A stretch of 64,000 bases of DNA, from contig CAVXZL010000012.1 in NCBI GenBank assembly GCA_963766345.1, positions 682,001 to 746,000 of the forward strand. Direction: 5' to 3'. The notes beneath the pieces are model-generated. The model saw only the letters and a list, made by a program, of their open reading frames with translations. It was not told the DNA's origin and did not search any database. Shown piece by piece: positions 43,257-51,044 of this stretch. Each line of letters starts with the position of its first letter. Position 1 is the stretch's first letter. Origin of the DNA: DASVFB01 sp963766345 (GTDB lineage: Bacteria > Actinomycetota > Thermoleophilia > Gaiellales > Gaiellaceae). The position numbers and the translations under genes are program-made.

Positions 43257-45005
43257 GTGCGGGCGCGGCAGCGGAGACTCAGAGCACTTCTCTTCCTCGG
43301 CGTCGGCATCTTCGTCGCCGCGGTCGCCTCCGTCGCGTGGTTCGGCCACCTCATGCGTGCGCAGGAGCTCCAGACGTACGACGCGCGGTTCACGCTGCGC
43401 GGACGAGAGGCGCCGCCGCCGAACGTCGCCGTCGTCCAGATCGACGACGTGACGTTCAACGAGCTCGCCGCGCGCTGGCCGTTCAGGCGGTCGCTCCACG
43501 GCAGGATGATCGACCGGCTCCGCGAGGCCGGTGCGCGGACGGTCGTCTACGACGTGCAGTTCACCGAGCCGACCGCTCCGCGTGAGGACAACGCCCTGAT
43601 CGAGGCCGTCGCGCGGATGCGCCACCACATCGTTCTCGCGACGACCGAGGTCGGGCCGGGCGGGAGCACGAACGTCTTCGGGGGCGACGACGTCGTGCGG
43701 AGGTTCGGCGCGCGTGCGGCCGACGCGCTGTTTCCCGGGAGCGAGGTGATCCGGCGCGTGCCGTACGAGGTCGACGGTCTCGTCAGCCTCGGGGTTGCGA
43801 GCGCGGAGTCGTACCTCCAGCGACCGCTGGGCTACGGCACCGGCAGCGCCTGGATCGACTTCGCCGGGCCGCCGGGCACGATTCCGACGTACTCGTTCTC
43901 ACGCGTCCTGCGCGGGAAGGTGCCCGCATCCGCGTTCCGGGACAAGCTCGTCATCGTCGGCCCGTCGGCGCCGACGCTGCACGACCTTCACCCGACGGCC
44001 GCGTCGCACGACGACCTGATGTCGGGCGTCGAGGTCGAGGCGAACGCGATCTCGACGATCCTGCGCGGCCTGCCGCTGCACAGCTCGTCGTGGCCCGTCG
44101 ACCTCGCGCTGATCCTCGGCCTCTCGCTGATCCCGCCGCTCGCGAGCATGCGACTGAGGCCGCGCAGCCTCTTCCCGATCACGGCCCTCGCGGGGATCCT
44201 GCTCGTCGTCGCAGTGCAGCTCGCGTTCGAGCACGGCCTCGTGCTGCCGCTCGTCGTTCCGTTCGGCGCGCTCGTCGCCTCGGCGGTCGGCTGCCTCGCC
44301 GTGTACTACGTCTTCGCGGCGTTCGAGCGCGAGCGCGTCCGCGACCTCTTCGCACGCTTCGTGCCGGAGCAAGTGGTCGGCGAAGTGCTCGCACGGACGG
44401 ACGGCGACCTCCGGCTCGGCGGCGTTCGCATGGAGGCGACCGTCCTCTTCTCGGACATCCGAGGCTTCACGACCTTCACGGAGCAACTGCCTGCGGAGGA
44501 GGTGATCGACATCCTGAACCGCTACCTCCGCGAGATGAGCGACGCGATCCTCACCCACGGCGGCACGCTCGTCTCGTACATCGGCGACGGGATCATGGCC
44601 GTCTTCGGGGCGCCGATCGAGCAGCCGGACCACGCCGACCGCGCGCTCGCCGCGGCACGCGAGATGCTGGACGTTCGCCTGCCTCGCGTGAACGAGTGGC
44701 TCGTAGAGCAGGGCCGCGACGCGCTCCGCATGGGAATCGGGCTCAACAGCGGCTCGCTCATGTCGGGGAACGTCGGCCACGAGCGGCGGCTCGAGTACAC
44801 GGCAATCGGTGACACGACGAACACGGCCTCGCGGCTCGAAGGCATGACGAAGGGAACACCGCACTCGCTCTTCGTCGCCGACTCGACGCGCGAGCTGCTG
44901 AACGGCGGCGCAGACGGGCTCGTCTTCGTCGGGGAGCTCGCGGTGCGCGGCAGACAGGCGCCGGTGCGGACGTGGTCCCTGCCCGACGAGACGCCCGTTC
45001 GTTAG
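43257..45005 (+). CDS. CHASE2-domain class III adenylate cyclase
   Basis: 582 aa. N-terminal helix, extracytoplasmic CHASE2 sensor domain (residues about 35-280, with VAVVQIDDVTFNELAARWPF), two or three further helices (about 285-360), then a class III cyclase domain (about 395-560). Catalytic elements are visible: metal-binding Asp in TVLFSDIRGFTTFTE, the second Asp in IGDGIMAVFGAP, and the RLEYTAIGDTTNTASRLE region. The Lys-type purine specificity residue was not resolved, but overall the domain is adenylate- rather than guanylate-like. It lies 6 bp after the FecR-like repeat protein, suggesting that protein feeds the sensor. GTG start. Confidence 0.9.
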   Translation: MRARQRRLRALLFLGVGIFVAAVASVAWFGHLMRAQELQTYDARFTLRGREAPPPNVAVVQIDDVTFNELAARWPFRRSLHGRMIDRLREAGARTVVYDVQFTEPTAPREDNALIEAVARMRHHIVLATTEVGPGGSTNVFGGDDVVRRFGARAADALFPGSEVIRRVPYEVDGLVSLGVASAESYLQRPLGYGTGSAWIDFAGPPGTIPTYSFSRVLRGKVPASAFRDKLVIVGPSAPTLHDLHPTAASHDDLMSGVEVEANAISTILRGLPLHSSSWPVDLALILGLSLIPPLASMRLRPRSLFPITALAGILLVVAVQLAFEHGLVLPLVVPFGALVASAVGCLAVYYVFAAFERERVRDLFARFVPEQVVGEVLARTDGDLRLGGVRMEATVLFSDIRGFTTFTEQLPAEEVIDILNRYLREMSDAILTHGGTLVSYIGDGIMAVFGAPIEQPDHADRALAAAREMLDVRLPRVNEWLVEQGRDALRMGIGLNSGSLMSGNVGHERRLEYTAIGDTTNTASRLEGMTKGTPHSLFVADSTRELLNGGADGLVFVGELAVRGRQAPVRTWSLPDETPVR

Positions 45006-45014
45006 TCTCGGCGC

Positions 45015-45701
45015 ATGTCCGGAACACTCACCTGGCTGGGCCACGCGAGCTTTCGCGTCGACACGCCCGGCGGAAAACGCGTGTACATCGACCCGTTCCT
45101 GAACGGGAATCCCAAGTGCCCCGACAACGAGCAGGAGCCCGAGCGCGTCGACATGATCGGCATCACGCACGGGCACGGCGACCACGTCGGCGACGCGGTC
45201 GAGCTCGCGAAGAAGCACTCGTGCGACGTCGTCGCGCCGGTCGAGCTCGCCGGCTGGCTCGACCAGCAGGGCGTCGAGAAGACACACGGCCCGAACAAGG
45301 GCGGCACCGTCGCGCTCGACGGCGTCAAGCTCACGTTCGTGAACGCCTTCCACTCGTCGAGCACCGACGACGGCACGTACACGGGCGAGCCGTGCGGCAT
45401 CGTGCTCACGCTCGAGGACGGAAAGAAGGTCTACTTCGCCGGCGACACGTGCGTCTTCGGCGACATGCAGCTGATCGGGCGGATCTACTCGCCCGACGTC
45501 GCGGTGCTCCCGATCGGCGGGCACTTCACGATGGATCCGAACGAGGCGGCCGTCGCCCTCGAGCTGCTCGGGACGAAGCGTTGCGTCCCGTGCCACTTCG
45601 GCACGTTCCCGATCCTCGCCGGGACGCCGCAGGAGCTCAAGCAGCTGGCGCCGGACGTCGACGTGGCGGAGATCGACCCGGGAGACTCGATCGAGCTGTG
45701 A
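45015..45701 (+). CDS. Metallo-beta-lactamase-fold hydrolase, UPF0173 type
   Basis: 228 aa. The metal-binding motif is THGHGDHVGD, with further ligands in FAGDTCVFGD and PIGGHFTMDP; WLGHASF at the start is typical of UPF0173. Likely a hydrolase of unknown substrate. It starts 9 bp after the cyclase gene and overlaps the DUF1028 gene by 4 bp, so it may belong to the same transcript. Confidence 0.88.
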   Translation: MSGTLTWLGHASFRVDTPGGKRVYIDPFLNGNPKCPDNEQEPERVDMIGITHGHGDHVGDAVELAKKHSCDVVAPVELAGWLDQQGVEKTHGPNKGGTVALDGVKLTFVNAFHSSSTDDGTYTGEPCGIVLTLEDGKKVYFAGDTCVFGDMQLIGRIYSPDVAVLPIGGHFTMDPNEAAVALELLGTKRCVPCHFGTFPILAGTPQELKQLAPDVDVAEIDPGDSIEL

Positions 45702-46549
45702 CGCGAGACGTGCCGGTCGTCGCGACCTACTCGATCGTGGCGTGTGACCTCGATCGGGCGCAGTGGGGCGTCGCGACGCAGTCGAAGTTCCTCGCGGTCG
45801 GGTCGGTCGTTCCGTGGGCCGAGGCTCGCGTCGGCGCCGTCGCGACGCAGTCCTATGCCAACCCGCAGTACGGGCCCGACGGGCTCGCGCTGCTGCGGCA
45901 GGGGCTGCCGGCGCAGGAGGTCGTGAAGCGCCTCACCGAGGCGGACGAGGGCCGCGAGCAGCGGCAGCTCGGCATCGTGGACGAACGCGGCGGCGCGGCG
46001 ACGTACACCGGCGGCGAGTGCCACGACTGGGCGGGCGGCCGCACAGGCGACGGCTACGCGGCGCAGGGCAACATCCTCGTCTCGGCCGAGACAGTCGACG
46101 CGCTCGCGGAGACGTTCGAGGGCACGCAAGGGCGGCCGCTGGCCGAGCGGCTCCTCGACTGTCTCGACGCTGCGCAGGCGGCCGGCGGCGACAAGCGCGG
46201 GCAGCAGTCCGCGGCATTGCTCGTCGTCGAGAAGGACGCCGGCTATGCCGGACTGTCCGACGTCGTCGTCGAGTTGCGTGTCGACGACCACGAGCGCCCG
46301 CTCGACGAGCTGCGGCGGATCTACCGCCTGCACGACGCGCTCTTCGGCCGCACGCCGAAGGATGAATGGCTCGACGTGGACGCGGAGCTGCGTTCGGAGT
46401 TGGAGGAGCGCCTGGCGAAGCTGGGCTACGACGGTGAGCTCGACCAGGCTCTGAGCGACTGGGCCGGGACCGAGAACTACGAGATGCGCGTCGAAGGAGC
46501 GAAGCGGGTCGATCCGGTCGTGCTCGAGGCGCTGAGGAGGACGAATTGA
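45698..46549 (+). CDS. DUF1028 family protein
   Basis: 283 aa. The N-terminal domain (TYSIVACDLDRAQWGVATQSKFLAVGSVVPWA) matches DUF1028, which adopts an Ntn-hydrolase-like fold. The C-terminal 70 or so residues form a helical domain (DELRRIYRLHDALFG, then LAKLGYD), like the peptidoglycan-binding-type tails of some members. GTG start overlaps the upstream stop; the stop overlaps the next gene's TTG. Enzymatic activity is not established. Confidence 0.85.
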   Translation: MTRDVPVVATYSIVACDLDRAQWGVATQSKFLAVGSVVPWAEARVGAVATQSYANPQYGPDGLALLRQGLPAQEVVKRLTEADEGREQRQLGIVDERGGAATYTGGECHDWAGGRTGDGYAAQGNILVSAETVDALAETFEGTQGRPLAERLLDCLDAAQAAGGDKRGQQSAALLVVEKDAGYAGLSDVVVELRVDDHERPLDELRRIYRLHDALFGRTPKDEWLDVDAELRSELEERLAKLGYDGELDQALSDWAGTENYEMRVEGAKRVDPVVLEALRRTN

Positions 46550-47181
46550 GCGGATACGAGACCGCGCGCGTCGACGAGCTCGAGGTCATGCCGGTGAACG
46601 GAGGCGAGTTCGTCTGGCGACCGGTGCGCCGTCGCTTCGGGATCAGCGCCTTCGGCTCGAACGCCTACAGCGCCGAGAAGGCGGGACAGCGCGTGATCGA
46701 GGAGCACTTCGAGCGCGACGGGCACGAGGAGATGTACATCGTGCTGCGCGGCCGCGCCACGTTCCAGCTCGGCGACGACGAGCTCGACGCCGGCCCCGGC
46801 ACGCTCGTCTTCCTGCGCCCCGGCACGCGCCGCGGAGCGATCGCTTCGGAAGACGACACGTTCATCCTCGCCGTCGGCGCGAAACCGGGCGTCGTCTTCG
46901 AGCCGTCGCCGTGGGAAGATGTCTTCGCCGCGTACTCGTACGCCGAGCAGGGCGACGTCGAGCGCGGGCGCGAGCTCGTGCAGGAGGCGATCGGCAAGCA
47001 TCCCGACGCGTGGCAGGGCTTCTACAACGCCGCGTGCATCGAGGCGCGGTTCGGCGACGCCGACGCGGCGATCGCGCACTTGAAGCGATCCGTCGAGCTC
47101 GATCTCGAGGCGACGAAGAGTGCCGCCGCGGGTGACAGCGACTTCGACTCGATCAGAGATCGGCCGGACTACCCGGCATAA
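46546..47181 (+). CDS. Cupin-domain protein with C-terminal TPR-like region
   Basis: 211 aa. A cupin barrel (residues about 45-115: VIEEHFERDGHEEMYIVLRGRATFQLGDDELDAGPGTLVFLRPGTRR) carries some typical metal-binding positions. It is followed by a tetratricopeptide-like helical part (AYSYAEQGDVERGRELVQEAIGKHPDAWQGFYNAACIEARFGD). TTG start overlaps the DUF1028 stop. Role unknown; last gene of the run that starts at 39533. Confidence 0.8.
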   Translation: MSGYETARVDELEVMPVNGGEFVWRPVRRRFGISAFGSNAYSAEKAGQRVIEEHFERDGHEEMYIVLRGRATFQLGDDELDAGPGTLVFLRPGTRRGAIASEDDTFILAVGAKPGVVFEPSPWEDVFAAYSYAEQGDVERGRELVQEAIGKHPDAWQGFYNAACIEARFGDADAAIAHLKRSVELDLEATKSAAAGDSDFDSIRDRPDYPA

Positions 47182-47203
47182 AATCCCTGCTCAGCGCTGT
47201 GTC

Positions 47204-47223
47204 GGTGTACACAGCTGTACACC
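47204..47223. repeat. Perfect inverted repeat between convergent genes
   Basis: GGTGTACA (47204-47211) and TGTACACC (47216-47223) with a CAGC loop, in the 69-bp gap between the cupin gene and the convergent Ldh_2-like gene. It could be a weak bidirectional terminator or a protein-binding site; it lacks a T-run. Confidence 0.5.
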
Positions 47224-47250
47224 TGTGCCGTATCCGTTCGGCCATGTCCC

Positions 47251-47991
47251 TCAATCGCCGGGAAGCCGCACGTCCCGGGCGAGCTCGCGGAACGCCGGCA
47301 CGGGATCGTGCTCAGGCCGCGCGACGAGCAGGACGACGCCGTGCTCCGCGCCGACGAGCGCGTCGACGAGCAGCTGCAGGCCGACCGCGAGGGCGAAGGC
47401 CTTGTGCGCACTCTCGCCGCCGAACGGCACGAGGTCGTCCTCGTCGGCGAGTCCCGCAAGGACGGCGCCGTACGTCACCTTGCCCATCGAGACGTCGGCG
47501 ACGACCGGCTTGCCGTCGCTCGAAGGGATCGCGATCGCGAGCGGGTTCGTGCCGGTGAGCTTCGGCCCGCCGTCCGGATGGCCGAGCCGCCGCGGCGACG
47601 TCGCCGTGAGCGCCGCGACGAGCCCACCCTCCGCGAGCCTGCGCACCCAGTAGCCGAGCATCCCCGTCGGGAACGTCCGCCGCCCGACGACGACGCGCGC
47701 GTGCGCCGGCGGATCGGCGAGCGTCGCGTCGACGATCGCCGCGAGCGTCAGGTAGCCGAGCGCGCCGTTTCCGTCCCAGCGCTCGAAGCCGGGCTCGTGC
47801 AGCTCGCGCAGCGGCTTCGCCGAGGGATCGATCCAGTCGAGCGTCTCGAGCCATTCGATGCGGGAGAACCCGTGGCCGGCCTTGCCGCGTGCCTCCGCAT
47901 CGATGAAATGGTCGGCGAGCGTTCGCGCGTCGCGGTCGTCGAAGCCGAGCGCGCGCAGCCGGTCGAACGGATCCGAATGGAGCTCCGCCAC
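47251..47991 (-). CDS. Short, divergent malate/L-lactate dehydrogenase (Ldh_2)-like protein
   Basis: 246 aa, about 90 shorter than typical Ldh_2 (malate/L-lactate/ureidoglycolate dehydrogenase) proteins. The family core is recognisable: KAGHGFSRIEWL near the start and LTGTNPLAIAIPSSDGKPVVADVSMGKVTYG in the middle, which matches the nicotinamide-dinucleotide region. The usual histidine in the SNHFG-type motif is not seen; the corresponding stretch reads VGRRTFPTGMLGYW. Catalytic activity is therefore doubtful. It could be a shortened paralogue with another role. Confidence 0.7.
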   Translation of the reverse strand: MAELHSDPFDRLRALGFDDRDARTLADHFIDAEARGKAGHGFSRIEWLETLDWIDPSAKPLRELHEPGFERWDGNGALGYLTLAAIVDATLADPPAHARVVVGRRTFPTGMLGYWVRRLAEGGLVAALTATSPRRLGHPDGGPKLTGTNPLAIAIPSSDGKPVVADVSMGKVTYGAVLAGLADEDDLVPFGGESAHKAFALAVGLQLLVDALVGAEHGVVLLVARPEHDPVPAFRELARDVRLPGD

Positions 47992-48010
47992 GGCCGCTAC
48001 GGACGATCCC

Positions 48011-48131
48011 CGGTGTCAGACGCCGATCCGGAGAAGTAACGCGCTCGGCAAGCGGTTTCCTTTGCTGAAACGCTCTCCCGAAGGGACGACACCTGCGTCC
48101 GTTCCCGGCAGTGGGCGGTGTCAGACGCCGA
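48011..48131. repeat. Pair of 16-bp direct repeats in an intergenic region
   Basis: CGGTGTCAGACGCCGA occurs at 48011-48026 and again at 48116-48131, 105 bp apart; each is itself an imperfect palindrome (GGTGTC, A, GACGCC). They flank the 188-bp gene-free stretch between the Ldh_2-like gene and mrp. No open reading frame or promoter was recognised between them. Confidence 0.5.
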
Positions 48132-48179
48132 ATTCGTCAAGGGGATCGTGTGCCGAAAGCGTGACGCAAGGACGACGCG

Positions 48180-49224
48180 CTACGAGACGACGGTGAGCGG
48201 CTTCACGATGCCGCCCGGCCGCGCCTTTCCGACGCGCTCCGCGATCGCCGCGATCTCCGGCGTCACGAGCGGATCGCCGGCGTCGCCCGCCTCGCGCAGC
48301 AGCGGGTCGAGCGGGATCGACCCGAGCATCGGCACGCCGAGCTCGAGCGCGAGCCGTTCGCCGCCGCCGCTGCCGAAGACGTCGCCGGTCATGTTCTCGA
48401 CGACGCCGAGCAGTCGCATCGACGTCTTCTGCGCCATCAGCGCCGCGCGCGCCGCGACCTCCTGCGCCGCCGGCTGCGGCGTCGTCACGACGATCACCTC
48501 CGCGCGCGGCAGCAGCTGGCCGAGCGAGATCGCGACGTCGCCGGTCCCCGGCGGCATGTCGACGACGAGCACGTCGAGCTCGCCCCAGTGCACGTCCGAC
48601 AGGAACTGCTCGAGCGCGCGATGCAGCATCGGCCCGCGCCACATCACCGGCTGGTTGTCGTCGAGGAAGAAGCCGATCGACATCAGCTTCAGGCCGTCCT
48701 TGACCGGCGGGACGATCATCTTGTCCACCGCGACTGGCCGCTGGTCGATCCCGAGCAGGTGCGGGATCGAGTGGCCGTAGATGTCGGCGTCGAGGATGCC
48801 GACGCGCTGCCCCTGCTCGCGACAGAGCGACCGCAAGGCTCGCGGTCACCGTCGACTTGCCGACGCCGCCCTTGCCGGAGCACACCGCGAGGACGCGCGT
48901 CGAAGCGTCGAGCGAGAGGCCCTTCGCGCGCCCGCTCACGGAGCCGCGCAGCTTCTGCGTCAGCGCTTGCCGCTCGTCGGCGCTCATCACGTCGAAGCCG
49001 AGCGTCACCTCCCGAACGCCTTCGAGCGTTCCGACCTCGCGCCGAACCTGGTCTTCGAAGCTCGAGCGGAGCGGGCAGCCGGCGACCGTCAACGCGATCG
49101 TCACGTCCACGCGCCCGTCCTCGATCTCGATCGAGCGCACCATGTCGAGCTCCGTCACGGGGCGGCGCAGCTCGGGATCGATGACGCGGCTCAGGGCCTC
49201 GAGGACGGCTTCACGACTCGGCAT
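48180..49224 (-). CDS. mrp: Mrp/NBP35-type P-loop ATPase (ApbC family), frameshifted
   Basis: Fe-S cluster carrier-type ATPase, about 348 aa when repaired. The N-terminal MIP18/DUF59-like domain (residues about 1-90, VIDPELRRPVTELDMV) is followed by the Walker A CSGKGGVGKST. The frame breaks right after SLAVAL near 48830 and continues one frame over with REQGQRVGILDADIYGHSIPHLLG and VVDMPPGTGDVAISLGQLL. One extra base is the simplest explanation. The usual CPxC cluster-binding pair in the C-terminal part is absent (VVENMTGDVFGSGGGERL), so cluster binding may differ from the E. coli protein. Confidence 0.85.
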
Positions 49225-49356
49225 TCGTCCAGCGAGAGTACCGAAGGGGGCTCGGTACAAACCCGCACGAGCTTTGGGGCCGTGCCCCGATTTCGCCGGC
49301 TCCCCCGTCGAGCACGCTGGGGCCAACACCCCCACGGCTCACAGGAGGACAAGGTC

Positions 49357-50004
49357 ATGAAGAAGTTCTTTCAGATGGGAGGCGTCATCGCAGGCGCATT
49401 CCTCGTACTGTTCGGCATCGGCGCAATCGTCATCGGCTTCACCGGCCGCGGCGAGGTGCGCGACAACATCGCACGCGAGGCGATCGTCGGCACGCCCGAC
49501 ATGACGCCGAGCACAATCAAGGGAGAGGTGGCGAAAGCCGGCCTCCAGAACGTCGATCTCCCGACCTGCAACGTGGCCGGCCACGCGATCGACACCGGTG
49601 ACGAGGCGAAGTGCTTCGCGAGCTACATGCGCATCCACACGCTCGAGGCGACCGGCGGCTTCACGTACTCGCAGATGGGCCGCTACCAGGCGCTCGCGAG
49701 CGCGCCGAAGAGCGAGCTCGCCGAGGGCGGCGGCACCGACAACGCGGCATACGCGGCGACGGATCCGAAGACCGCGCAGCCCGTCACGAACGCCGCCCGC
49801 GACCTCTGGGTCACCGAGACGGCGCTCACGACCGCGCTCAACACCTCGTTCTTCGCCGAGCGTGTCGCGATGTTCAGCATCACCGTCGGATTCGCCCTGC
49901 TGCTCACGGGCATCGGCTTCCTCGTCCTCGCCTACCTCGGTGTCCTGAGGCGCCGCGAGGCCGAGGCGGCGGCAACGAAGCAGACTCCGATTCCCGCAGC
50001 CTGA
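49357..50004 (+). CDS. Two-helix membrane protein with extracytoplasmic domain
   Basis: 215 aa; AGGAGGAC ribosome site before the ATG. One transmembrane helix near the N-terminus (GVIAGAFLVLFGIGAIVIGF), an extracytoplasmic domain of about 130 residues with two cysteines (TCNVAG and KCFASYM), and a second helix near the C-terminus (ITVGFALLLTGIGFLVLAYLGVL). No family recognised. A terminator follows. It diverges from mrp with 132 bp between the starts; no clear promoter was identified there. Confidence 0.65.
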   Translation: MKKFFQMGGVIAGAFLVLFGIGAIVIGFTGRGEVRDNIAREAIVGTPDMTPSTIKGEVAKAGLQNVDLPTCNVAGHAIDTGDEAKCFASYMRIHTLEATGGFTYSQMGRYQALASAPKSELAEGGGTDNAAYAATDPKTAQPVTNAARDLWVTETALTTALNTSFFAERVAMFSITVGFALLLTGIGFLVLAYLGVLRRREAEAAATKQTPIPAA

Positions 50005-50028
50005 GTCTCCTCCGCGAGCCGGAGAAGA

Positions 50029-50058
50029 GCGGCCCGCCCGGACCCCCGGGCGGGCCGC
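50029..50058. terminator. Intrinsic terminator-like hairpin between convergent genes
   Basis: Perfect 13-bp G+C-rich stem (50029-50041 with 50046-50058) and a 4-nt loop, 25 bp after the membrane-protein stop and just before the convergent LigD polymerase stop at 50062. Confidence 0.7.
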
Positions 50059-50061
50059 GGC

Positions 50062-50985
50062 CTATCTGGAGAGCTTCTCCAGCTTGCGGGCGGCCGCGGC
50101 GAGCGGCCGCGGATCCTCGAGCACCGGCGCAAAGAGGTCGCCGTGCTCGGCGCATCGCTGCAGCGCCACCTCCATCGTGAAGTCGCGCGGGACGATCCCG
50201 TGTCTCAGCTCCTCCCAGCGGAGCGGCGTGGACACCGGCGCGCCGGGCTTCGGCCGTACGGAGTAGACGGACGCGATCGTCTTGCCCCAGCCGTTCTGCC
50301 GGTGGTCGACGAGCACGCCCTCGCGCTTCTTCTTCAGCCACTCGGTTGTGAGGAGCCCCGGATGGCGTGCTTCGAGCAGCCGCGACGCCCCCTCCGCGAA
50401 GCCGTACGTCTGCTCGAACGTCGAGCGCCGCGTGATCGGCGCGACGACGTGGATGCCGTCGGCTCCGCTCGTCTTCACGTAGCCGGGAAGGCCGACCTCC
50501 TCGAGCAGCTCGCGGATCAGATGCGCGACGTCGATCGCCTGCTCGAACCCTTCCGGCTCCTCCGGCGGGTCGAGGTCGAAGAGCACGAAGTCCGGCCGGT
50601 GCGGCTTGTCGACGCGCGAGTACCACGCGTTCATGTCGATGCAGTTGTTCTGCACCATGAAGAGCACTGCGTCGGTCGAGTTGACGAGCGCGAAGTCGAC
50701 GAGCCGCTCGCCGCCGGGGCGTGGATGGGTCGTGAACTGCCGCGTCGGGATCCAGCTCGGCAGGTGCTTCGGCGCCTGCTTCTGGAAGAACACCTCGCCG
50801 TCGATGCCGTGGGGATACCGCTTCATCGTGAACGGCCGGTCGCGCAGGTGCGGCACGAGCGTCGGGGCAACCTTCTCGTAGTAGGCGAAGAGGTCGCCCT
50901 TCGTGACGCCGTCGTCCGGGAAGAGGACGCGGTCGCCGCTCGACAGCTTGACGCGGGTGGGGAGCTCGGTCGCCAAGGCCACCAT
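50062..50985 (-). CDS. Stand-alone LigD-type polymerase domain (archaeo-eukaryotic primase superfamily)
   Basis: 307 aa. It corresponds to the PolDom of LigD, which fills gaps during bacterial non-homologous end joining. The catalytic acidic pair is in FVLFDLDPP, and the SGxxGxHV motif is SGADGIHVVAP. The N-terminus (SSGDRVLFPDDGVTKGDLFAYYE) and ERLVDFALVNS are also typical. Ligase and phosphoesterase domains are missing, and no Ku gene is in the window, so it may work with partners elsewhere or in another gap-filling role. ATG start. Confidence 0.88.
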   Translation of the reverse strand: MVALATELPTRVKLSSGDRVLFPDDGVTKGDLFAYYEKVAPTLVPHLRDRPFTMKRYPHGIDGEVFFQKQAPKHLPSWIPTRQFTTHPRPGGERLVDFALVNSTDAVLFMVQNNCIDMNAWYSRVDKPHRPDFVLFDLDPPEEPEGFEQAIDVAHLIRELLEEVGLPGYVKTSGADGIHVVAPITRRSTFEQTYGFAEGASRLLEARHPGLLTTEWLKKKREGVLVDHRQNGWGKTIASVYSVRPKPGAPVSTPLRWEELRHGIVPRDFTMEVALQRCAEHGDLFAPVLEDPRPLAAAARKLEKLSR

Positions 50986-50990
50986 GATGC

Positions 50991-51024
50991 GCGAAGGGCC
51001 GGCCCCTTGGGGCCGGCCCTTCGC
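50991..51024 (-). terminator. Strong intrinsic terminator after the broken propeller gene
   Basis: Perfect 16-bp stem (50991-51006 with 51009-51024) with a minimal TT loop, 20 bp past the stop at 51045 and 6 bp before the LigD-type start. Confidence 0.8.
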
Positions 51025-51044
51025 AAGTGCCTGTCGATCAGCCG

